Shown piece by piece: positions 47,715 to 55,386 of a stretch of 64,000 nt of DNA. The position numbers and the translations under genes were made by a program. The stretch is from assembly GCF_040358985.1 (NCBI RefSeq), contig NZ_CP132932.1, positions 3,100,001 to 3,164,000 of the forward strand, in the 5' to 3' direction. The notes below the pieces were generated by a model. It saw only the letters and a list, made by a program, of their open reading frames with translations. It did not search any database and was not told where the DNA came from. The DNA comes from Tunturibacter empetritectus (lineage in GTDB: Bacteria > Acidobacteriota > Terriglobia > Terriglobales > Acidobacteriaceae). Each line of letters begins with the position of its first letter. Position 1 is the stretch's first letter.

Positions 47715-48206
47715 ATGAAAAAGACAGCGTTAGCATTTCCAGTCAACCGCAGAGCCCATAGCCTAGGTTGCATTGATCAGGTGGTGGGAGACATCCTCTC
47801 CGGTTGGCGCTACGACATCTCGGGACTCTCTCCGGCCATGCGCACGGACTATGAGCAGCATCTCTCCGACTGCAGTCACTGCCTCCGTCGCCAGCGCATC
47901 GCGCGCACCATCGATGTACTTTTGATCAGCGTCAGCTCCCTTTCGATCGTTGCGTTTCTTCTGGCTGCCGTGGTCATTCACCGGGTTGAGGTTGTCACCC
48001 ATATCAACACCGTTCGGGTTCATCTGAACCAGGCTCATGCGGTTGCCGTGTCGCTTGAGGCAGTCGCGATCGTCGGCCTTGTCTTCTCGACTCTGCTCTG
48101 GGTGCTGGTTGCAATTGCGACTCCGCTGCCGGGCTTTATCGGCGGCATCGTTCAGCAGCGAATTCCTGCGGATCTCCGCGACCGCTTTACCAAGAACGCC
48201 GCCTGA
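47715..48206 (+). CDS. membrane protein with N-terminal HxxxCxxC motif
   Basis: The protein has 163 residues. His49, Cys53 and Cys56 (QHLSDCSHCLRR) make an H-x3-C-x2-C zinc motif like that of zinc anti-sigma factors. Two hydrophobic helices follow, near 66-90 (IDVLLISVSSLSIVAFLLAAVV) and 112-136 (VSLEAVAIVGLVFSTLLWVLV). The start MKKTALAFPVNRR has a basic N-terminus. No sigma factor gene is adjacent. It may be an orphan regulator or a receptor-like membrane protein; function unknown. Confidence 0.65.
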   Translation: MKKTALAFPVNRRAHSLGCIDQVVGDILSGWRYDISGLSPAMRTDYEQHLSDCSHCLRRQRIARTIDVLLISVSSLSIVAFLLAAVVIHRVEVVTHINTVRVHLNQAHAVAVSLEAVAIVGLVFSTLLWVLVAIATPLPGFIGGIVQQRIPADLRDRFTKNAA

Positions 48207-48314
48207 GCAAAGTCACGGAGTCCTTATCTGCGGCACTGCCGGTCACCTGCTGCTTCTGATTTTGGCGAACCACTCCCCACTCCCGTACGGCATTTGATAG
48301 CGTAGTACAACACC

Positions 48315-49145
48315 ATGTCCTTCCCCACCCCTGAAGGCGAAGTTCTGCCGCCGCACACAGACGCTCACCCCGCTCAGCCGATCCCCGACTATGAGCGCGA
48401 GGCCTCACGGCCTAACTCCCGCGCGCGCGGCTGGAATATCCTTGTCACCCCGGGCACCTATATTTTGCTCGGCATTAACATCGCCGTCTTCTGCTACATG
48501 ATCTTCCGCGGCGTCTCCCCGAGTAACCCGACGCCCGGCCAGTTGCTTTACTTCGGAGCTACGAACACGGAGTTCATCCTGCACGGCCAGTGGTATCGGC
48601 TGCTTACGGCCACCTTCGTTCATGTGGGCCTGTTGCATATCGCGACCAACATGTGGTGCCTGTGGAACCTCGGCCTGCTGGGCGAGCCTCTGTTGGGGCC
48701 GATGGGACTGATTGCGGTTTATGTCCTTACTGGTGTCGCCGGGAACCTACTCGGTCTCTGCTCCAATGTCATCTTTCACGACTACGGCTCGGTGGGCGCC
48801 GGGGCGTCAGGTGCGGTCTTCGGCATCGCGGGCATTCTGATTGTTCTGCTGTCGAACAAGAAGCTTCCCATCCCGGCGTTCGAGCTCAAACGCCTTCGCC
48901 GCTCCGTCATTCAGTTCGCGGTGTTGAACCTGATCATAGGCATCGGCGCGAACTTTACCAGCATCGTCCGCATCGACAACCACGCCCACATTGGCGGCTT
49001 TCTGAGTGGGTTGGCGCTGGGCGTTCCGCTGGTGCCGCGCATGACCTCAGGCCGCACCCGCTACCTCGCCCGGCAGAAGCTCACCTTCGCCGGAGCCGCG
49101 TTTCTGCTATTCCTTTTTGCGTACTTCATCACCAAGCTGCGGTAA
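48315..49145 (+). CDS. rhomboid intramembrane serine protease
   Basis: The protein has 276 residues with a cytoplasmic N-terminal part and six or so hydrophobic helices. The catalytic Ser165 is in GASGAVFG and His225 in HAHIGGFLSG; THVGLLHIATNMWCLWNLG supplies the HxxxN-type oxyanion region. Rhomboids cut membrane-anchored substrates inside the bilayer. The first 50 residues are hydrophilic (EREASRPNSRARG). Single gene, convergent with the GAF gene at its right, with a hairpin terminator between. Confidence 0.93.
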   Translation: MSFPTPEGEVLPPHTDAHPAQPIPDYEREASRPNSRARGWNILVTPGTYILLGINIAVFCYMIFRGVSPSNPTPGQLLYFGATNTEFILHGQWYRLLTATFVHVGLLHIATNMWCLWNLGLLGEPLLGPMGLIAVYVLTGVAGNLLGLCSNVIFHDYGSVGAGASGAVFGIAGILIVLLSNKKLPIPAFELKRLRRSVIQFAVLNLIIGIGANFTSIVRIDNHAHIGGFLSGLALGVPLVPRMTSGRTRYLARQKLTFAGAAFLLFLFAYFITKLR

Positions 49146-49209
49146 GCGAGTTAGCCAGTCAGCCAGTCAGCGGGAGTTGTACTGATTCGCTGCTGACTTG
49201 CTAACTCGC
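49146..49209. terminator. bidirectional hairpin between convergent rhomboid and GAF genes
   Basis: GCGAGTTAGCCAGTCAGC at 49146-49163 pairs with GCTGACTTGCTAACTCGC at 49192-49209 with one mismatch in 18 bases. The stem lies right after the rhomboid stop and 36 bases before the GAF stop on the other strand, so it may serve both directions. There is no T run. Confidence 0.5.
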
Positions 49210-49245
49210 TACCCGCTTTTGCGGCTGCACGCCAAACAGGAGACG

Positions 49246-49725
49246 CTACCGCAACCTGGACTCGGCCCAAAATGCCTCGAGCACGCGGGCACACTCTTCA
49301 AGCAGAGCCTGCGCGTCGGCATCGAAGGCATTCAGATGCTCGCTCTCCACATCCAGCGTCCCGATGACGAGATCGCCGTGTCCATGGGCCAGAACCGGAA
49401 CGATAATCTCCGCCCGCGTGCTGTCGAACGTCGTCATGTAGCCCGAGTCATCGGCCACATTGCCGGCGTTGACCGTTCTGACTCCGGCAATTGCTCTCGC
49501 GGTCAGGCCCTGTGTCATCGGAAAAGCGGGTTGAGACGGCGCGGAGTACCCGCTCCACGCAATATTCACGACCAGTCCGCGCTCAAAGTCCACATCATAG
49601 ATTCCCACCCAACGCCAGGATCCTTCCTTGCGAATGGCATCCGCGATCCGTTTCGCTCTGGTGGAGCGATCGGATCTTTCAGCAGTGATATTTTTGAGCT
49701 TATTCAGAAGTTCGCTATTCGGCAC
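49246..49725 (-). CDS. GAF-domain protein resembling free-methionine-sulfoxide reductase, without its cysteine
   Basis: The protein has 159 residues, the length of fRMsr. The GAF layout is clear: helix RAKRIADAIRKEG, strands WRWVGIYDVD, VNIAWSGYSAPS, then GLTARAIAGVRTVNAGNVADD, and the late VIGTLDVESEHLNAF. Active fRMsr has cysteines before the final strands (AC..., SEIVVP); here that site is STRAEIIVPV and no cysteine is present in the whole protein. It may therefore be a ligand-binding GAF protein rather than an enzyme. It is convergent with the rhomboid gene. Confidence 0.78.
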   Translation of the reverse strand: MPNSELLNKLKNITAERSDRSTRAKRIADAIRKEGSWRWVGIYDVDFERGLVVNIAWSGYSAPSQPAFPMTQGLTARAIAGVRTVNAGNVADDSGYMTTFDSTRAEIIVPVLAHGHGDLVIGTLDVESEHLNAFDADAQALLEECARVLEAFWAESRLR

Positions 49726-49786
49726 CAGTTGATTCCCTCGGTCTGAGTAGAGTAAGGCGAACCTCGTCTTTCGCTGCGCGTCAGAC

Positions 49787-50200
49787 TTAGCTAAGCGTCG
49801 TCTGGGCGAACTTCCGCACCATGGCCAGCAGCAGCCTACGGTCGCTCTCCGACAAGTGCGCCGAGTAACGCTGCACCTGGGTCAAAAACCGGATCTCCTC
49901 CTCGCCCAGGTTCAGCCCCGACATCTCTTTGGCCATCGTCTCTTCGGCGAAGAACTCCGAGAGCTGCAAGTCCAGCGCTCGCGCAATCTTCTGAAGTGTC
50001 TCGAGCGACGGCACGGTGTGCCCATTCTCCACACGCGAAAGGTAACAGCGCAGCAGCCCGGTCCGCTTCTCGATGTCGCCCTGCGACATACCTTTTTGGA
50101 GCCGATATCCGCGAATCGTAGAACCGATATTCATCGAGATGGAAAGAGCCTCAATCGACTCGTTCGCCAGATCAACAGGTATTGTTTGCATGTCAGCCAT
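49787..50200 (-). CDS. XRE-family helix-turn-helix regulator
   Basis: The protein has 137 residues from the ATG at 50200; the alternatives at 50191 and 50236 lack better ribosome sites. A helix-turn-helix is seen in MNIGSTIRGYRLQKGMSQGDIEKRTGLLRCYLSRVENGHTVPSLETLQKIARALDL. The C-terminal 55 residues (FAEETMAKEMSGLNLGEEEIRFLTQVQRYSAHLSESDRRLLLAMV) form a helical dimer or sensing part. The target is unknown. It lies 61 bases downstream of nothing obvious and upstream of the GAF gene on the same strand, which it may control. Confidence 0.82.
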   Translation of the reverse strand: MADMQTIPVDLANESIEALSISMNIGSTIRGYRLQKGMSQGDIEKRTGLLRCYLSRVENGHTVPSLETLQKIARALDLQLSEFFAEETMAKEMSGLNLGEEEIRFLTQVQRYSAHLSESDRRLLLAMVRKFAQTTLS

Positions 50201-50409
50201 TAGCCACAAAGTAAACAGCCGCAACGAGTTGGTCAATGGCTAACTTTGGGGATCAGGGCAACTCCGAACCATCCCAGGTTCATGACAGGCAGTTACCGGC
50301 CAAACCCTGAAGCCTTACTTGAACTTCGCGCAACTCAGGAACCGCACCCGGCATTACAGGATCAGTTACTAGTCTTGAAGTAACCTCAGCTAGTATCCCA
50401 GGGCAGTGA

Positions 50410-51104
50410 TTACTTCATCGACTCTTTCGCAGCCTCGTCAATCAGCGCCGCTACCTCAATAGGTTTTGAAGCCAGCGAAGCGTGACTAGCTGCGAGGGTA
50501 ATGATTTTTTTTGCCCCAAGTCGAGCCGACATTCGTCTCTCATTTTCCGGCGCGATCATTCTGTCTTCGCTGGATATCTGATACCAGGAAGGCTTGTTCT
50601 TCCAAGCGGGAACTGAGATCGTATTGCCAAATGTGCTAGCGAGCGGCGCCTTCTGCGTGACAGCCATTACGAGTCCTTCGTCGTCCGTTAAGTCCTGACA
50701 GAAGCTTTCATGAAATTTATCTGGTTTAATCCATAGAAATCCATCGCTGTCGGGAGCTAGGTTTGCCGCTGCCGCGGGAAGATGTTCTTGAGTGATTCCC
50801 CCTAGGCTCTCCCCGGCGTCCGGCGCAAATGCTGCTATATAGACCAGGCCGACCACGTTCGGTTGATTTCCAGCCTCGGTGATGACAGCGCCGCCATAGG
50901 AGTGACCAACCAATACGACCGGCACCTTTTGCTGCAAAACCATCTTCTTCGTCCGTTCCGCATCCTCGGCAAGAGAGGTGAGTGGCAATTCAACGGCGTG
51001 AAGATCTGTGTAGCCTTTGCGGGAAAGCTCAACAATTACTTTGCCCAATGGGCAGCTCCGCCCCAAAAGCCATGAACGAGAACGATTGTAGGTTTGACGC
51101 TCAT
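50410..51104 (-). pseudogene. alpha/beta hydrolase with a single-base frameshift near the N-terminus
   Basis: The best start is ATG at 51104, reading MSVKPTIVLVHGFWGGAAHWAK and then a stop (TAA at 51036-51038). Deleting no base but inserting one A in the AAA of GCAAAGTAATT restores the frame: the continuation KVIVELSRKGYTDLHAVELPL runs on to the stop at 50410. The downstream frame has the nucleophile in VGHSYGG and the catalytic His in AASHASLASKP, as in salicylate-esterase-like hydrolases. The upstream frame that avoids the break begins with unlikely residues (MRSKKDERQ). Either a real frameshift, a programmed shift or a sequencing error. Confidence 0.75.
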
Positions 51105-51267
51105 CCTTTTTGCTCCTCAATGTTGGGATAGGAAGCGGCCGGAAAGCAACTCTACCGCGCCCCTTGGTGCGGCCGATAATACCAGCTATATGCAGGGTGC
51201 GTCATAGACCAACGTGATGTGGCAATCTCTGCTGGTCGGGGCATAGAGTTTCGTAACAGTCTCGATC

Positions 51268-52068
51268 CTACCCCGTCCCCCCCACCCACCGGTACACGCT
51301 GCACAGATCCTCCGGCGAGGCTACGTGGTCCGCCGCCGCATCCTCCTCCGACAGCTCCACGGTCCCGGTCCATAGAAGCCTGAAGCCGGCATGAGCCTCC
51401 AGCAGCTCGCCTGCCTCGGGGTTGAAGTAGATGACGTCCAGCAGACCCGGCCTGCCCGCAAATTCAGCCTCCAACCGCTCGATCAGACGCTTTACCACCG
51501 GAGCCGCGAACGGATTGAAGAGGTAGAGCAGGCACGGCCCGTCCGGAAACGAGAACTCGGTCGCGTCCTGGTGGAGAATCCGCACCGGACACACCGCTCG
51601 CCCCGCGCCGGTCGCACCAGTCCAGGCGGCCAGGTTCGACTCCGCGGTCTTGGCCAGCGAGGCGTTCAACTCCACCCCGATCACCTGCCGAAACGAAAAC
51701 TCCGAGGCCATCATCACTGCGCGACCCTTCCCGCAGCCCAGATCGACGAAGCTGTACTGAGAGATCGCGGCGTGCTCAGAGCCGGAGATCCAATCCTCGA
51801 CCACGCGCCGAAACCGCGAGGGAGCCATACCGTAGTAGGCAGTATTGAAGACGTCGTTCTTATGCCCCGTGCGCAGGTCGCCACCGCCGATCAGGCCGCT
51901 GGTGTCGACGCCGTAGCGTTGATCGAAGGGATGCAGCACCGGCTTTTCCAGACCCGCGGCGCCCTCCTGATGCTGCAGGCGGCCCAGTGCGGTACGCATC
52001 GTTCCCGCCAGCCCGCGCTGTGCGAGCGACCATCGCAGCTTCGACCATGCGGTGTTGAGTCTCGTCAT
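51268..52068 (-). CDS. class I SAM-dependent methyltransferase
   Basis: The protein has 266 residues. AdoMet motif I is FVDLGCGKGRAVMMA, with FRQVIGVELNASLAKTAESN as motif II. PCLLYLFNPFAAPVVKRLIERLE is the post-motif region. The N-terminal 100 residues (RLQHQEGAAGLEKPVLHPFDQRYGVDTSGLIGG) are of a type found in uncharacterised acidobacterial methyltransferases. The substrate is unknown. It is followed on the same strand by nothing nearer than the frameshifted hydrolase, and preceded by the GNAT-like gene 66 bases upstream. Confidence 0.88.
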   Translation of the reverse strand: MTRLNTAWSKLRWSLAQRGLAGTMRTALGRLQHQEGAAGLEKPVLHPFDQRYGVDTSGLIGGGDLRTGHKNDVFNTAYYGMAPSRFRRVVEDWISGSEHAAISQYSFVDLGCGKGRAVMMASEFSFRQVIGVELNASLAKTAESNLAAWTGATGAGRAVCPVRILHQDATEFSFPDGPCLLYLFNPFAAPVVKRLIERLEAEFAGRPGLLDVIYFNPEAGELLEAHAGFRLLWTGTVELSEEDAAADHVASPEDLCSVYRWVGGTG

Positions 52069-52134
52069 TGAATTTTGTGTCTGCGTCAGGATCTACGAAA
52101 CGATGCGCCGGCCGCTTCATCTCTCGATAGAAGT

Positions 52135-53289
52135 CTAGTGCAGCTCCCAATGCAGCGCAGGATCGACCAGCGTCTGCAGCAGAAAGTTATTTTTTGGCGG
52201 CGACCAGTGGGCCACACGGCGCAGCAGTGAGACAAACAGCGACCGCTTCGCCACCACAATATCGACCGCCTTCTCGGAGACGAACGCGTGCCGCATCGAG
52301 TGCGGAGTTCCTCCTTCGAAGTACAGCCTGCCGGTTCCAATCTTAATCTCGTGCTCGATCAGGTACGCGCGGATCACCGTCCCAACCGAGTATCGTTCGA
52401 GTCCTCCGCGATTCATCTGCCAGTCAATCTCCGACACGCCATGATGTCTCCTGCCGCCCAGCAGGCTGATCCACTGGCCGTCCGGCCGCTTCACACCAAC
52501 GCAGAACAACCCGTCCAGCGCCTTCATGGAGCTGTATCGCCGCTCGAGCACGTTCTCGGAGACGGGATGGGTCGACGCCTCGTTCAATTCGATCAGCTGA
52601 GCCTTGTTCAGCATGCTCTTCACGTCGCCTTCGAAGATGCACCCCAGCTCAGCCTCGGCCTTGCGGCGGTAGTACCGCAGATTTCGCCGGGTGTGCTTGC
52701 CCATGGCGGCCAGCGTCTCATTCACCGTCTTTTCCAGCACAATGGTCGCCCCTACCTCGCGGGTCTGCGTCGTCCACAGGCGCTTCTCATCCCCGGGAAC
52801 CGAGCCGTCGAAACACGCCGACCACGTCTCGTCGCCCTCGCCCGAGTAGCTGAGCATTACCACCTGCGCGCCATTGGTCATTAGGTAGCGGCCTACGTTG
52901 GCGGAGATTCTGGTTCGCTCGGCAGGCGGCGCAATCACGGCCCTGCTGCCGTTGAAGTCGCTTGTGGTGAAGACCCGCGACGGCATCCCCAGCACCTTGT
53001 ACTCATAGACCAGCACGGCGCCCTTCAGGTCTTCGGCCCGCAGCTCAGTAACGGTTAAGTCCCGACGCTTTCCTGCCAGCACCAGGTAGGGAATCTTCTT
53101 CAGATTGTCGGTTCCGGTCAGGAAGTACTCCAGGTAATCCATCGCTCCGGTCTGTTCGCAGAGCGCGCTCAAACGGATTAGGACTGGCTGCATGCGCAGA
53201 ATCGCCTCTCGCCCACGCAGAACGAGAAGGTGCGCAGCATCCAGATCACTCCCCAATAGGTCTTTTGCTTCATCTCTGGTCGACAGCAT
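52135..53289 (-). CDS. GNAT-fold (BioF2-like) acetyltransferase-type protein
   Basis: The protein has 384 residues. The C-terminal half (KHTRRNLRYYRRKAEAELG, ALDGLFCVGVKRPDGQWISLLGG, IDWQMNRGGLERYSVGTVIRAYLIEHEIKIG, YFEGGTPHSMRHAFV) has the pattern of GNAT-like BioF2/FemAB-type domains. The N-terminal half carries a nucleotide- or acyl-handling-like region without a firm match. Such enzymes acetylate polysaccharide or peptide precursors. The methyltransferase gene lies directly downstream on the same strand (66 bases), so they may form an operon with an envelope role. Confidence 0.75.
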   Translation of the reverse strand: MLSTRDEAKDLLGSDLDAAHLLVLRGREAILRMQPVLIRLSALCEQTGAMDYLEYFLTGTDNLKKIPYLVLAGKRRDLTVTELRAEDLKGAVLVYEYKVLGMPSRVFTTSDFNGSRAVIAPPAERTRISANVGRYLMTNGAQVVMLSYSGEGDETWSACFDGSVPGDEKRLWTTQTREVGATIVLEKTVNETLAAMGKHTRRNLRYYRRKAEAELGCIFEGDVKSMLNKAQLIELNEASTHPVSENVLERRYSSMKALDGLFCVGVKRPDGQWISLLGGRRHHGVSEIDWQMNRGGLERYSVGTVIRAYLIEHEIKIGTGRLYFEGGTPHSMRHAFVSEKAVDIVVAKRSLFVSLLRRVAHWSPPKNNFLLQTLVDPALHWELH

Positions 53290-53738
53290 AAGTTACTTCG
53301 TGAACCGAGGATCGTGGAACTGGAACGTCAGGTATTTACTTGCAGTACGACAGATAGGATCTGGTCTCTGGTGATAAGGCAGTCCAGTCTGTGGAACAGG
53401 CCTTTGCCAGTTCCAAGTAGTTGCTGATTGAAACAAATCAAAGACATTTTTCGGGAGACGAATCACGCGATAGCTGAAAGGCTTACGCCAAATCAATCAG
53501 ATTGGATCTCTGATTCAACAATTGCGGCAATCACTCTGGACCCGGACCTGCTTCAAAGGCTCCCTGCAACCTCTTTGAGAGAGGCAACCCAAACAGCTCT
53601 GGACGGGGTGCAAAAGATCAACCTCAAAACTCAAAAAAGAAAATTGAACCATAAATCACGTACTGGAAAGACTTTACAGCAAGTACTCGGCGAAACTATG
53701 ATAAATTTTGTCGCTGCCAAGGGTACCCATAGGCCGGG
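53290..53738. other. 449-base gap with no convincing gene, AT-richer than flanks
   Basis: The gap lies between the divergent acetyltransferase (starts 53289) and the 3' end of fabG. A TTG frame at 53428 runs 120 codons and overlaps the end of fabG; its first 85 residues (KQIKDIFRETNHAIAERL, DWISDSTIAAI) look possible, but there is no ribosome site, family or signal, and the overlapping end is antisense to fabG. I give it no gene. The lower GC may reflect a remnant of acquired DNA. Confidence 0.35.
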
Positions 53739-54485
53739 TTACCCCATGTACATTCCGCCGTTTACGTCCAGCGTGTGCCCGGTAATATAGCTGGCCTCCT
53801 CCGACGCAAGGAACGCAACCGCATGAGCCACCTCAATGTCGGTTCCAACTCGTCCCAGCGGAATGAACTGCGCATTCATCGCCTTTTGCTCGGCGGTAAG
53901 GACCTCGGTCATCGCCGTCTCGATAAATCCTGGCGCCACCGCATTCACCGTAATCGTCCTGCTCGCCAGCTCGCGTGCCAGCGACTTGGTCAACCCGATC
54001 AGCCCCGCCTTCGAGGCTGCATAGTTCGCCTGCCCCGCCTGTCCCGTCTCCCCCACCACCGAGGTCACGTTGACGATTCGCCCCCACCGGCCCTTCACCA
54101 TCTGCGACATCACCGCCTGCGTCATCAGGAACGCGCCCGTCAGGTTGGTCGTCAGCACATCGTCCCAATCCTTCCGCTTCATGCGCAGCGATAAGATGTC
54201 CCGCGTGATGCCGGCGTTATTCACCAGAATGTGTACCGCTCCAAAGTGCGCAATCACCGCCTTCGCGCACTCCTTGATCGACTCCTCGTTTGAAACATCG
54301 AGCGCAAACGCATGCGCCTTTCCACCCGCAGCCGCAATCTCCGCAGCAACGTCGCCCAGCTTCTCGAGATTCCTCGCCGCCAGCGCCACCGTCGCTCCCG
54401 CCCGCGCCAACTCCAGCGCACATGCGCGCCCAATCCCCTGCGAAGCTCCCGTCACCAACGCAACACGTCCTGCCGAAATGCTCAT
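53739..54485 (-). CDS. fabG: 3-oxoacyl-ACP reductase
   Basis: The protein has 248 residues, the FabG length. The NADPH motif is TGASQGIG; NNAGITRD and the catalytic Ser in VNVTSVVG, Tyr and Lys in YAASKAG follow, and VNAVAPGFIETAMT is the usual segment. The end YITGHTLDVNGGMYMG is typical. It reduces 3-oxoacyl-ACP in fatty-acid synthesis. Other fab genes are not adjacent, so a different oxidoreductase role is possible, though the sequence is closest to FabG. Confidence 0.94.
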   Translation of the reverse strand: MSISAGRVALVTGASQGIGRACALELARAGATVALAARNLEKLGDVAAEIAAAGGKAHAFALDVSNEESIKECAKAVIAHFGAVHILVNNAGITRDILSLRMKRKDWDDVLTTNLTGAFLMTQAVMSQMVKGRWGRIVNVTSVVGETGQAGQANYAASKAGLIGLTKSLARELASRTITVNAVAPGFIETAMTEVLTAEQKAMNAQFIPLGRVGTDIEVAHAVAFLASEEASYITGHTLDVNGGMYMG

Positions 54486-54517
54486 GACTCTCCTTGAAAC
54501 AAATCACCGAAACAAAC

Positions 54518-55312
54518 TCACTCATTATACGAATCGGCCTGGGCGTTCTCCGAGCGGTCTTCCCGCAGCGACCAGATATAAACATGCAGCTCCCGTGCGA
54601 AGTGCAGCACCGGCGCACGATCGGGCAGCGCGATGCCATGTGCCGCAGGCAGTTCGTTCACACGAATCTCCGCCTCAGCCCGCTCCAGCGGCCACGGAAG
54701 ATGGTGGATGTGCCCCACCAGCACCTTCCCCCCATGCGGAGTAAACAGGCAGTAGCGCTCCGTCAAAAAATGCTCCAATGTGCCGTCTACACTCGGCCCT
54801 GCGACCTTACCCAGTCCGCGATAGCTTGCTTCAAACCGTACGCTGTGCTTCGACATCAGCCTCTTGCTTCTGTACTCGATCGTTCCATTCGCCGAAACCT
54901 CTCGCTGCATATTGGCCAGAAAATACGGCAGATGAAAGAGTGTCCGCGCCCCCAGCACAGCCAGCGCACTCGCGGCATCGAGCGAGAAAAAATATACGCC
55001 ACGCAGGCCAGTGACCCGCGAACGCGCATAGGTCCGCAGATTCAACTCGCAAAACTTCCCAGCACTCGGAACAGCGACGCATCTCTCGCCCACCGCCCGT
55101 GTCCGTACCTGATCCATCCAGAAAGGCACTACACCCACCCATGCCCATCCGTCGAAGCTGTCGACCTCCAGCCCTGCTGGCAGCAGTCGCGCCATCGCCT
55201 CAACCGCAATCGGCCAGTGCGCGAACAGCAGGTCGCTCCAGCGCTGCGCCATGCGCCATCTCCCCGCAGGCAGTTCGTAGGGACGGTGATCCAGCGCCTT
55301 CAAAACATCCAT
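54518..55312 (-). CDS. DUF2071 (YqjF-like) protein
   Basis: The protein has 264 residues. The pattern MAQRWSDLLFAHWPIAVEAMARLLPAGLEVDSFDGWAWVGVVPFWM, CELNLRTYAR, GVYFFSLDAASALAVLGAR and LPYFLANMQ matches the DUF2071/YqjF family. No enzymatic role is known for it. It starts 33 bases before fabG on the same strand and may be cotranscribed. It is divergent from the ThyX-like gene. Confidence 0.88.
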   Translation of the reverse strand: MDVLKALDHRPYELPAGRWRMAQRWSDLLFAHWPIAVEAMARLLPAGLEVDSFDGWAWVGVVPFWMDQVRTRAVGERCVAVPSAGKFCELNLRTYARSRVTGLRGVYFFSLDAASALAVLGARTLFHLPYFLANMQREVSANGTIEYRSKRLMSKHSVRFEASYRGLGKVAGPSVDGTLEHFLTERYCLFTPHGGKVLVGHIHHLPWPLERAEAEIRVNELPAAHGIALPDRAPVLHFARELHVYIWSLREDRSENAQADSYNE

Positions 55313-55386
55313 TCCCCCAGCATAGTCGTCCCCGAAACACCCGTCGGAAGCCCAGCTTCACGGGATCAAGTATCCTGAGTCTCACC

